Part shown: in pieces, positions 1 through 6,644 of the stretch | How positions within the stretch are numbered: the stretch's first letter is position 1 | How the letters are laid out: every line of letters starts with the position of its first letter | From: Bacteroidota bacterium | Lineage (GTDB): Bacteria; Bacteroidota; Bacteroidia; Flavobacteriales_F; PHOS-HE28 | Assembly (NCBI GenBank): GCA_023428865.1 | Contig: JAEYWT010000326.1 | Coordinates: 1 to 6,644, forward strand | Reading direction: 5' to 3' | Length of the DNA: 6,644 nt | Made by a program: the position numbers and the translations under genes | Notes under the pieces: model-generated | Database searches by the model: none | What the model saw: the letters and a program-made list of their open reading frames with translations, nothing else | Told to the model about the DNA's origin: nothing

Positions 1-1839
1 CCCGTTCACAACCTCAGCCGTAACCGGGACTCGAGCACTTTCCACGTGGGCTGCCTCGGTGCTCACTTCCCAGTCGTAGAAGAAGAGGTAAACGGAACTT
101 CCCAAGGTAGAGCCGGTGATGGAACCCACCGTACCGATCGCATATGGATACGAAACGTTGGTGGTGCTGCGGTGCAGATCCTGGAAGACCAGTTGGGTGC
201 CGCTGCTCACTGCACCACTGTCATAGGCAGAGATCTTGTGCTGCACGCCTTTCGGGACACGGAAGTTCAGTTCTACGATCTGATCACCGGCCAACAGTTC
301 GATCTGCTTTTCAGCGATGAGGTTGCCCACATTGTCCACCAACACGAAGTGGCGATTGCCTAGGCCCGTGGCCATGACACGTACCGACTTCAGCACAAAG
401 GGTTCGTAGGCATCGAACAACATCCATTGGCGCCCGTTGTAGTTGGAGCCGTGTCCGGGTACGAAGGTCTTTCCAGCCGTCCAGGTAGTGCCTGCGGTGG
501 TTGCCCGGTCACTCACGTAGTAAGTGGTGCTACTGGCCAATACCGGTGTGGTGAAACTTGTGCCCGTTGCAATGGCCTCTCCACCAGTGGCGGCGGTGTA
601 CCACTGTGGATAGTTACCTGTTGCTTGCAAGGTGGCTGCAGCGGGGCCAACCACGGTGGTTCCCGTAGTAGTCGGTGCAACGGGCGCGTCCATGGCGGTA
701 ACCACCATGTTACCCGTGAGCAAGGTGCCACATGGGGCGCTTACGGTGCAGGAGTAACTACCTGCCGCCGATACCGTTATGCTACGAGTGGTAGCACCCG
801 TGTTCCAGAGGTAGGTATTTCCTGGTGCCGCCGTCAGGGTAACGGTGCGTCCGCCACCAACGATGGGGCGCTTGTCGGCATGGATGAACGCCGAACCACC
901 GCTGTTCGCAGCGCGTTGCAAGGCTACCGTGAAGGGCATGGCCGTCCAGTTGTTATCCTCGTTCTCCTCGCGGAAAACATTCGTAGGATCCACCTCGGCC
1001 ACGATCCAGTAATTGCCATTGCACAGGTTGGGCATCAGGTTGATCCACATACCCTCGAGCCACTCACCATATAGGTCCGTGCGGCCGGTAGAGATACCCT
1101 GGTAGTCCGAACTACAGTTGTACCCATTGAACATACCCCGGTTAGGGAATTGCGATTGCGCATTCAACACGCTGCCTTGTTGCCATTCCTGTGAGGTGCG
1201 GCAATGGCCGTTGGCGCTGGAACCCCAGCAATCGTAATAGTCCATCAGGCAGAAACCGATCTTGGCACCAGTGGCGACGATGGGCCATTTGGTAGGCAAA
1301 GGCTCACTGGGATCCTGGATCCGCAAGGTCATCGTGGTCCAATCATCCACGTGGTAGTGCGCATGGTTCGGGTGGTAGGTCATTGTACCGGTCTTCACAT
1401 CCTGGTAGGACATGACGTTACCGTTCTTATGGTAGATCCGTTGGTAAAGCACCTGTTTCGGCGATATACCACCCTGACAGGTGAAGTTCTGTTGACCACC
1501 AGAGACCAGGATGGTATCGGTTCCGCAGATGAACGCCCGTTGGTTATTGGATACGCCGCGCACCTCCAGATTACCCTTTCCGATGTTCGGTGTGGAACCT
1601 GAAACCCGCAGCCGACCCGGGTTGGAACTGTTGGTTTGGGAATACTCGGAAGGGCCTCCGTCCACATTCTGAAGGGCCCTCCAACTAATGGTCATGTCCG
1701 GCAGCAGGTCGCAATCCGTTTGACCGGCAGTAGCACAAACGCAACTCGTTGCGTTGGTAAGTGTGCATTGAGCCGTGATGCTTCCCACAGAGAACGTGGT
1801 GAAAGCGGCTAGTATGAGCGAGCGTGAACGTGTCTGCAT
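1..1839 (-). CDS. Secreted lysyl oxidase-like copper protein with Ig-like domains (C-terminus beyond window)
   Basis: One uninterrupted frame of 613 codons runs from an ATG at 1839 to the window edge, so the C-terminus is missing. Residues 1-23 form a signal peptide (basic start, hydrophobic core, likely cut after ITA before Gln24). The region of about 120-300 resembles the catalytic domain of lysyl oxidase (Pfam family Lysyl_oxidase), which oxidises peptidyl lysine to allysine using copper and a lysine tyrosylquinone (LTQ) cofactor. Visible matches are the copper motif HPNHAHYH (156-163), GAKIGFCLMD (Lys193 aligns with human LTQ Lys320), GISTGRTDLY (Tyr257 aligns with Tyr355) and a GNYWIVAEVDPTNVF...EDNN stretch like the human GNYILKV-VNP...TNN segment. 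The Lys-Tyr spacing is 64 residues against 35 in human, because of a Cys-containing insert. Next come an Ig/PKD-like domain (about 325-375), a second Ig-like domain ending TTYYVSD (about 384-440) and a beta-rich region (about 455-588). A T9SS tail may follow outside the window. The enzyme family is well supported by motifs; activity and substrate are inferred. Confidence 0.85.
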   Translation of the reverse strand, partial: MQTRSRSLILAAFTTFSVGSITAQCTLTNATSCVCATAGQTDCDLLPDMTISWRALQNVDGGPSEYSQTNSSNPGRLRVSGSTPNIGKGNLEVRGVSNNQRAFICGTDTILVSGGQQNFTCQGGISPKQVLYQRIYHKNGNVMSYQDVKTGTMTYHPNHAHYHVDDWTTMTLRIQDPSEPLPTKWPIVATGAKIGFCLMDYYDCWGSSANGHCRTSQEWQQGSVLNAQSQFPNRGMFNGYNCSSDYQGISTGRTDLYGEWLEGMWINLMPNLCNGNYWIVAEVDPTNVFREENEDNNWTAMPFTVALQRAANSGGSAFIHADKRPIVGGGRTVTLTAAPGNTYLWNTGATTRSITVSAAGSYSCTVSAPCGTLLTGNMVVTAMDAPVAPTTTGTTVVGPAAATLQATGNYPQWYTAATGGEAIATGTSFTTPVLASSTTYYVSDRATTAGTTWTAGKTFVPGHGSNYNGRQWMLFDAYEPFVLKSVRVMATGLGNRHFVLVDNVGNLIAEKQIELLAGDQIVELNFRVPKGVQHKISAYDSGAVSSGTQLVFQDLHRSTTNVSYPYAIGTVGSITGSTLGSSVYLFFYDWEVSTEAAHVESARVPVTAEVVNG

Positions 1840-1865
1840 GCTGTGGTCTTTTGACAAGAGGCGCG

Positions 1866-1898
1866 TAAAACTAGGGAAGTCTTATACCCTAGGTCAAG
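1866..1898 (-). promoter_or_regulatory. Possible promoter for the lysyl oxidase-like gene
   Basis: On the minus strand a TTGACC (plus 1892-1897) is followed, 21 bases after its TTG, by TAGTTTTA (plus 1866-1873). This is one mismatch from the Bacteroidota -7 consensus TAnnTTTG and has suitable spacing from a -33 TTG. The -7-like element ends 27 bases before the ATG at 1839, leaving a short leader. The site overlaps a possible terminator hairpin, so one of the two readings may be wrong. Support is by pattern only. Confidence 0.35.
1867..1892 (-). terminator. Possible intrinsic terminator after the propeller gene
   Basis: Read on the minus strand, CTAGGG (plus 1887-1892) and CCCTAG (plus 1871-1876) form a perfect six-base-pair stem with a ten-base loop, followed directly by TTTT (plus 1867-1870). 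It lies 33 bases past the stop of the propeller gene. The stem is short and the loop large, so termination may be weak. A second imperfect hairpin sits just upstream (1892-1914: GGTC and AAG arms pairing with CTT and GACC around one bulged G). Confidence 0.4.
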
Positions 1899-1908
1899 CC
1901 CCCTCCCT

Positions 1909-1943
1909 TCGACCAAAGACCCGTGTCAATCGACAAAGACCCG
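1909..1943 (-). repeat. Short direct repeat spanning the propeller gene stop codon
   Basis: The plus-strand string tcgaccaaagacccg (1909-1923) recurs as tcgacaaagacccg (1930-1943), differing by one extra c, at a period of about 20-21 bases. The right-hand copy encodes the last residues of the propeller protein (RVFVD); the left-hand copy lies just past its TGA stop. It looks like a small tandem duplication of the gene's 3' end that has since gained or lost one base. Confidence 0.5.
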
Positions 1944-3176
1944 GATCGAGCCGACTTTGGCTCCTTCGGACACCCGGATCACATAACAACCCGAGGGGAG
2001 GTCCTGCACGGGAAGTACCATGAGCGCGGTCTGTGAGCGCCCAGTCCGAAGGACCCGTCCATCGGCATGGATGAGCTGCCAGCTAGAACCCATACAGCCG
2101 TTGGAACACGAGATGGTGACCTGGTCCCGGGCCGGAACCGGCCAAGCCTTCAGTGCATTCCCTTCTAGGTTCTCGCGTACGGATACGGTCGGCTCATACC
2201 GCGCCAAGCCACCTAGCACAGTCCCGACCCAAATGGCACCATCGGCTGTAGCAAGTACCGCCCGCACATTGTTGTCGGGCAAACCGGAGTTCTCTTGGGT
2301 GTGCTGAACGAAGGTGCCATTGGGTTTCACCTGAATGAGCCCGGCGATCTGTGTTCCCACCCAAACATCCCCCGCTAGATCGAAACCCAATGCCGTCGTA
2401 GCGTTGGAAGGGAATCCTGTGGCACCGCTCCATTGGGTCCACAAGCCGCCTACCACCGGCCCTTGTTGGCGAAGCAGGCCGGCGGCAGGGGTCGCTACCC
2501 AGCGCGCTCCCGTGGTCGGATGGAATCCCACCTCCACAGCGGTATTGTCGAAGAACCCATCGTCGAAGGAGGTGAGCACTTCCACCGAACCACCTTGGAT
2601 GAAATGCAACCCACCGTTGAAGGTACCCAAGCAAACGGTGCCATCGGGGGCCACCGCGACCGTATTGGTATTGGCCGTTGCAAGTACCGCACCTTGATGG
2701 CTCTCTGGCGTGTCGTTGTAGATGGACCAATCCGTACCATCGAACTTCGCCAGGCCACCCGAGGTACAGATCCAAATGGCGTCGTTCGCATCTGCGAAAA
2801 GATCCCGGATACCGAACTCTGGCAGTGGGGAGTTCAGTGGCGTGAACGTGGTCCACTCATCGCCTTCCTTCACTTGCAGGCCCATGGAGACCGTGCCGAT
2901 CCAGAGCCTCCCTTGGGTGTCGCGTTGGAGTGCGCGGATATCGTTCTCGGCCAAAGGGCTGGTGCCTTCTTGGTAAATGGTCCACTCCCCTTCCCCATCC
3001 ATATGGCACAGCCCCCAATCGGTACCCACCCAAAGGCCACCGGAACCATCTGCTGCCAGAGCACGCACGGTGGTGCTAGGAAGCGGACTATTCTGCATGT
3101 CGTATATGGTCCATTCCTGTGGAAAGGCCCATGCGCTCAACAAGGCGAACGAAGCAGCTAGTAGGAACTTGTACAT
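1926..3176 (-). CDS. Secreted seven-repeat regulator-propeller protein with T9SS sorting domain
   Basis: This 416-residue protein starts with a signal peptide (MYKFLLAASFALLSAWAFPQ). It then carries seven copies of a pattern close to IRAL-D-G-LWVGT--GL, at about residues 37-56, 80-100, 123-142, 172-190, 213-234, 262-280 and 304-324. This is the 'two-component regulator propeller' repeat (Reg_prop), and seven copies fit one closed seven-bladed beta-propeller. In hybrid sensor kinases such repeats form the periplasmic sensing part, but here there is no transmembrane, kinase or DNA-binding region. Residues of about 335-416 (AWPVPARDQVTIS, then ADGRVL, then LPSGCYVIRV) match the T9SS type A C-terminal sorting domain, so export to the cell surface or outside is inferred. 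The ATG at 3176 is six bases past the stop of the upstream gene and directly follows GGAG, so translation is probably coupled to that gene. The ligand or binding role is unknown. Confidence 0.88.
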   Translation of the reverse strand: MYKFLLAASFALLSAWAFPQEWTIYDMQNSPLPSTTVRALAADGSGGLWVGTDWGLCHMDGEGEWTIYQEGTSPLAENDIRALQRDTQGRLWIGTVSMGLQVKEGDEWTTFTPLNSPLPEFGIRDLFADANDAIWICTSGGLAKFDGTDWSIYNDTPESHQGAVLATANTNTVAVAPDGTVCLGTFNGGLHFIQGGSVEVLTSFDDGFFDNTAVEVGFHPTTGARWVATPAAGLLRQQGPVVGGLWTQWSGATGFPSNATTALGFDLAGDVWVGTQIAGLIQVKPNGTFVQHTQENSGLPDNNVRAVLATADGAIWVGTVLGGLARYEPTVSVRENLEGNALKAWPVPARDQVTISCSNGCMGSSWQLIHADGRVLRTGRSQTALMVLPVQDLPSGCYVIRVSEGAKVGSIRVFVD

Positions 3177-3182
3177 CTCCGC

Positions 3183-3956
3183 TCAGTAACCCACCACCGT
3201 ACGCAACACCTGAGTGGATCCCGAAGAGCGCAGTACGACGGAGTAATGCCCTTGCGAAAGGCCCGGATGTTCCAGAGCATGCTCCGAGCGACCTTCTGCC
3301 ACCTGAATGCCACCCTGCGCGATCGTTCGACCGGTGACATCGAGGAGTTCGTAGGTACCGCTGTTGGAGACGACACTTGAAACCACCAAGTTGATCCTTC
3401 CATTCTGTACGTGGAGATAAGCTTGGCGGGATAAGAGCTCCGGGCTGTTAACACCAGTGCTTGAGCTATAGACCACACCAGTGCGGTTTATACCGTTGAG
3501 TGAAACGAAATAGTCCGCATTGTTCTGGGCTGTCCATTGGTCGTTGATGACCTCTAGTACACCAGAGCCACTTTCGATGCTGATGGTCCCTAGAACAACC
3601 TCCTGACCAGCAGCCCAAGATTGCCCTTGCGCACTGAGGCTGGACGCACCAAAAGCGACATGCGGTGCATAGCTATACCCACCAGACTCCACCACTTCGC
3701 CCGAAAGCGCAGGGTATATGCCCAGTGCGATCATGGAATTGACGGGAACGAATTCCGCTAAGGTCAAGGGCGTACTGTTGGAGCATCGAATGGTGAACAC
3801 CAAACTGGAGAAGAACCCATTGAAGTTCTCATCGGGCCGCAGACGGACTTGGTATTGCTCCGCATTCAACGGCTCCATGATGATGTCCACCGTTGGCAAC
3901 TGGGCCTTCAGAAGACTGAAAGAACAGGCGAAGAGCGTAAGGGTAAGTAGCCTCAT
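3183..3956 (-). CDS. Secreted protein of unknown function with putative T9SS sorting domain
   Basis: This 257-residue protein begins with a signal peptide (MRLLTLTLFACSFSLLKAQ, likely cut before Gln19). Cys11 sits too early and in a poor context for a lipobox. Residues of about 20-165 are rich in predicted beta strand (YQVRLRPDENFNGFFSSLVF, then VVLGTISIESG). They resemble small cohesin-like or beta-sandwich domains of exported Bacteroidota proteins, but I do not recognise a named family. Residues of about 178-257 (YELLDVTGRTIAQGG, then LSQGHYSVVLRSSG, then LRTVVGY) look like a T9SS type A sorting domain, so secretion or surface anchoring is inferred. It is the first gene of a two-gene unit: a good -7 element lies 36 bases upstream, and the propeller gene begins six bases after its stop. 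No catalytic motif is visible, and a structural, adhesive or binding role is only a guess. Confidence 0.82.
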   Translation of the reverse strand: MRLLTLTLFACSFSLLKAQLPTVDIIMEPLNAEQYQVRLRPDENFNGFFSSLVFTIRCSNSTPLTLAEFVPVNSMIALGIYPALSGEVVESGGYSYAPHVAFGASSLSAQGQSWAAGQEVVLGTISIESGSGVLEVINDQWTAQNNADYFVSLNGINRTGVVYSSSTGVNSPELLSRQAYLHVQNGRINLVVSSVVSNSGTYELLDVTGRTIAQGGIQVAEGRSEHALEHPGLSQGHYSVVLRSSGSTQVLRTVVGY

Positions 3957-3961
3957 TGCGA

Positions 3962-3987
3962 CCGCACCGAATTGGTTCCACGTGCGG
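3962..3987 (-). repeat. Inverted repeat in the leader of the unknown secreted gene
   Basis: On the minus strand CCGCAC (plus 3982-3987) and GTGCGG (plus 3962-3967) are perfect complements separated by 14 bases. The repeat begins about five bases after the -7 element and ends five bases before the ATG at 3956. The mRNA could therefore start with, or close to, a stem-loop covering almost the whole leader. It could protect the 5' end, limit ribosome access or be an operator. No function is shown. Confidence 0.4.
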
Positions 3988-3991
3988 CTAA

Positions 3992-3999
3992 CAAAGATA
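3992..3999 (-). promoter_or_regulatory. Bacteroidota-type -7 promoter element (TATCTTTG)
   Basis: TATCTTTG on the minus strand matches the Bacteroidota sigma-ABfr -7 consensus TAnnTTTG exactly. It sits 36 bases before the ATG of the 257-residue secreted protein and just after the end of the ATPase gene, where a new transcription unit would be expected. No strong -33 TTTG is seen at 19-21 bases upstream, and the nearest candidates are weak. It probably drives the two-gene secreted unit. Confidence 0.6.
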
Positions 4000-4005
4000 A
4001 ACGCA

Positions 4006-4023
4006 ATGGACCGAACCGTCCAT
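4006..4023 (-). terminator. Inverted repeat after the MoxR ATPase gene, possible weak terminator
   Basis: ATGGAC and GTCCAT are perfect six-base arms around a six-base loop, located 9 bases past the TAG stop of the ATPase gene. The following minus-strand bases (TTGCGTTT) are T-rich but broken, so this is at best a weak intrinsic terminator. It also lies just upstream of the -7 element and could instead be a regulator-binding site. Confidence 0.35.
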
Positions 4024-4032
4024 ACCCACTAC

Positions 4033-4986
<954 letters not shown>

Positions 4987-4996
4987 GTTGCGATGC

Positions 4997-6358
4997 TTAG
5001 TTCTCCACCGGTTCCTTGGCCCAATCGTGTGTGAAGGGACATTGCCGGTAGTCCTCATGGATCCTTACGTAGGTGGCTTCGCGTCGGTTGCCCACCCATT
5101 CATCCACCGCGGCTGCGCGTTTCTTGCCTTCGGTGGCTTGTTGGATCATGCGGTAATCGTCCTTCATGTTGGCCCGGTGCGGGGGCGTGTGCGAAATGAG
5201 CTGTAGGATGCGGTAGGCTTTGCTTCCATCGGGCATCACCACCAATTGTGGTTCGCTCACATCGCCGGGTTTCAACTTGTCCAGCACGAAGAAGCTTTGC
5301 TGATCCAAGGTGCCCATATCCCACCGAGTGGTGTTGTTGTTGTGCGCGATCACCACCCCTCCAAGGTCTTTGCTCTCCGTATCGTCGGAGTACTTGGTGG
5401 CCAGGGTGGCGAACTTCTCCTCTCCTGCACGTACCACTTTGGCCAGGCTGTCCAGCAGGATCCGCTCCTTGTTCAACTCCACATTCCCGATCTGCGGGCG
5501 CATGAGCACGTGGCGGGCGTTGTAGTATTCGCCGCGGCGTTCCACCATTTGCATGAAGTGGTAACCGTACTGGGTCTTGAACACTTGGCTCACCTCCCCT
5601 TCCTTCAAGCTCATGGCCACGGCATCGAATTCGGGCACCATGGTACCGAGCGGCACTAGGCCGAGTTCGCCACAATCCTTGGCCGACCCCGGATCCTCGG
5701 AATAGAGCATGGCTACAATGCAGATCTCCTTCTCCCCTTTGAACACGCTTTCGCGGTACTCTTCGATCTTCCTGCGTACGCGCCGCACCTCGGCTTCGTC
5801 GGGCTTGGGCTCGCGTAGGATCTGGGCGTATTCCACCTCGGCGTTGATGAGCGGGATGCTGTCTTCGGGGATGGAGTTATAGAAGCGCTGGACGTCTCGT
5901 GGAGTCACGCGCACATCGGCGGTGATGCGTTGCTGCATGTTCTGTACCAGCAATTGGTCCTCCACCTGATCGCGGAACTCGGCCCGGATCTCCGTGATGG
6001 ACTTGCCGTAGAATTCTTCGAGCTTGCCATCACCACCCAATTGCGAGGAGAAGTAGCGGATACGCCGATCCAGTTCGCCATCCACCTGTGCTTGGTCCAC
6101 CGTTACGCTGTCTATGGCTGCCTGCTCCAACAGCAGTTTCTCATACAGCAGGTCTTCGAGTTCTCCACAGGTGGCTTCCCTTCCCATGGGGGCACCACCC
6201 TGTTGCGCCTGGGCCAAACGCGCGGTGAGCTCGGAATGCAGGATAGCCTCGCGCCCCACCACGGCGATGATGCGATCGATGAGCGTGCCCTGTGGCTGCG
6301 CGAAGCCGAGAGCAGGAAGCAGCAACAGCAGGATGCTATGGATGATACCTTTCCACAT
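4997..6358 (-). CDS. surA: SurA-like periplasmic chaperone with two parvulin (PpiC) domains
   Basis: This 453-residue protein has a signal peptide (hydrophobic residues 5-19, likely cut after GFA before Gln21). An N-terminal SurA-type chaperone region follows (about 25-165; LIDRIIAVVGREAILHSEL is typical of its start). Two parvulin peptidyl-prolyl isomerase domains come next, at about 174-275 (AMLYSEDPGSAKDCGELGLV, then VFKTQYGYHFMQM) and about 280-390 (ARHVLMRP, then LATKYSDDTESKDLGGVV). The tail of about 391-453 probably packs back on the chaperone core, as in SurA. The role by homology is folding and escort of unfolded outer-membrane proteins in the periplasm. Domain 1 has Gln179 where active parvulins usually have the first His but keeps His267; domain 2 has His283 but Arg383 at the second His position. 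Isomerase activity may thus be reduced. The ATG at 6358 overlaps the upstream gene by 23 bases, suggesting coupled translation, and the MoxR gene follows after ten bases. Confidence 0.92.
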   Translation of the reverse strand: MWKGIIHSILLLLLPALGFAQPQGTLIDRIIAVVGREAILHSELTARLAQAQQGGAPMGREATCGELEDLLYEKLLLEQAAIDSVTVDQAQVDGELDRRIRYFSSQLGGDGKLEEFYGKSITEIRAEFRDQVEDQLLVQNMQQRITADVRVTPRDVQRFYNSIPEDSIPLINAEVEYAQILREPKPDEAEVRRVRRKIEEYRESVFKGEKEICIVAMLYSEDPGSAKDCGELGLVPLGTMVPEFDAVAMSLKEGEVSQVFKTQYGYHFMQMVERRGEYYNARHVLMRPQIGNVELNKERILLDSLAKVVRAGEEKFATLATKYSDDTESKDLGGVVIAHNNNTTRWDMGTLDQQSFFVLDKLKPGDVSEPQLVVMPDGSKAYRILQLISHTPPHRANMKDDYRMIQQATEGKKRAAAVDEWVGNRREATYVRIHEDYRQCPFTHDWAKEPVEN

Positions 6359-6644
6359 GCTTGTTCTCCAGGGCTTGTGCGTATACCGAGGACCGCATGT
6401 CCTCGATCAATTGGATCTTTCGTTGGTTGAGGAGGATGGCACGGATGTCCGCACGCACCATTTCCAGTGGCGATACACTGTTCTGTGCGCGCTGTTCCAA
6501 CACCTCCACGAACCATGCCGCATGGTCTGAACGAAGGACCCGTTTGCCGACCTGTGCCAGCAAGTTGTCGTCCCCGCCTTCTGGCAGCGCCATGTCCGCA
6601 TATAGCACAGAGGCCGGGGTCCAGTTCATGCTACGGTCCATGAT
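6336..6644 (-). CDS. C-terminal fragment of a probable periplasmic parvulin/SurA-type chaperone (N-terminus beyond window)
   Basis: The frame is open from the window edge to a TAG at 6336-6338, giving 102 visible residues. The true start is outside the window: an in-frame ATG at 6641 exists, but the frame continues past it. The segment SPLEMVRADIRAILLNQRKI, followed by an acidic and basic helix ending at ENKHVERYHP, resembles the C-terminal helical part of SurA/PpiC-type proteins that often precede surA in Bacteroidota. No parvulin motif is visible in this part, so the family call rests on that resemblance and on position. The gene overlaps the SurA-like gene by 23 bases in another frame, which supports a shared transcript. 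It could also be an unrelated envelope protein. Confidence 0.6.
   Translation of the reverse strand: MMDRSMNWTPASVLYADMALPEGGDDNLLAQVGKRVLRSDHAAWFVEVLEQRAQNSVSPLEMVRADIRAILLNQRKIQLIEDMRSSVYAQALENKHVERYHP

Noticed and set aside
427..1074. A 215-codon plus-strand open frame opposite the lysyl oxidase-like gene
   Set aside because: Its composition is low in complexity (many Gly, Arg, Cys, Thr) and it is antisense to a conserved catalytic domain.
2433..3161. A 242-codon plus-strand open frame opposite the propeller gene
   Set aside because: It overlaps a well-supported gene, has no family resemblance and no promoter or ribosome site of note. It is a shadow of the repeat-rich opposite strand.
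3924..3956. A possible lipoprotein signal at Cys11 of the 257-residue secreted protein
   Set aside because: The residues before the Cys (LFA) do not fit a lipobox, and the Cys is too close to the start. A normal signal peptide cut near residue 18 fits better.
4987..5058. An N-terminal extension of the MoxR frame to an ATG at 5058
   Set aside because: It would overlap the SurA-like gene by over 60 bases and add residues unlike MoxR N-termini. The ATG at 4986 gives the normal family length and a normal intergenic gap.

Overview
The window most likely comes from a Bacteroidota genome, probably Flavobacteriales-like with fairly high GC. The evidence is several secreted proteins with type IX secretion (T9SS) style architecture, including two visible C-terminal sorting-type domains. 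A -7 element also matches the Bacteroidota consensus TAnnTTTG. The exact lineage cannot be fixed from the sequence. All six genes supported here lie on the minus strand, so transcription runs from right to left; the plus-strand reading frames look like shadows.

Right-hand block (about 6644 to 4033), envelope chaperone cluster. The 3' end of a gene cut by the window edge looks like the C-terminus of a periplasmic parvulin/SurA-type protein. It overlaps by 23 bases a complete SurA-like chaperone with a signal peptide and two parvulin (PpiC) domains. Ten bases later comes a MoxR-type AAA+ ATPase with all its core motifs. These three are probably co-transcribed. The first two would act on outer-membrane or secreted protein folding in the periplasm, and the ATPase would act in the cytoplasm.

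Middle block (4032 to 1926), a secreted pair. A 76-base gap holds an inverted repeat just after the ATPase stop and a good Bacteroidota-type -7 element. Downstream are two exported proteins separated by only six bases: a 257-residue protein of unknown function with a putative T9SS tail, and a 416-residue protein built from one seven-repeat 'two-component regulator propeller' plus a T9SS tail, with no kinase or membrane segment.

Left-hand block (1925 to 1). A gap of about 86 bases holds hairpins and a possible promoter. Beyond it, a long reading frame fills the rest of the window (613 codons seen, C-terminus beyond the edge). It encodes a secreted lysyl oxidase-like protein with the HxxHxHYH copper motif and both residues expected to form the lysine tyrosylquinone cofactor, followed by Ig-like and jelly-roll-like domains. 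This is the most interesting item: a probable extracellular copper amine oxidase in a bacterium that exports proteins by T9SS, encoded beside two other surface or secreted proteins.
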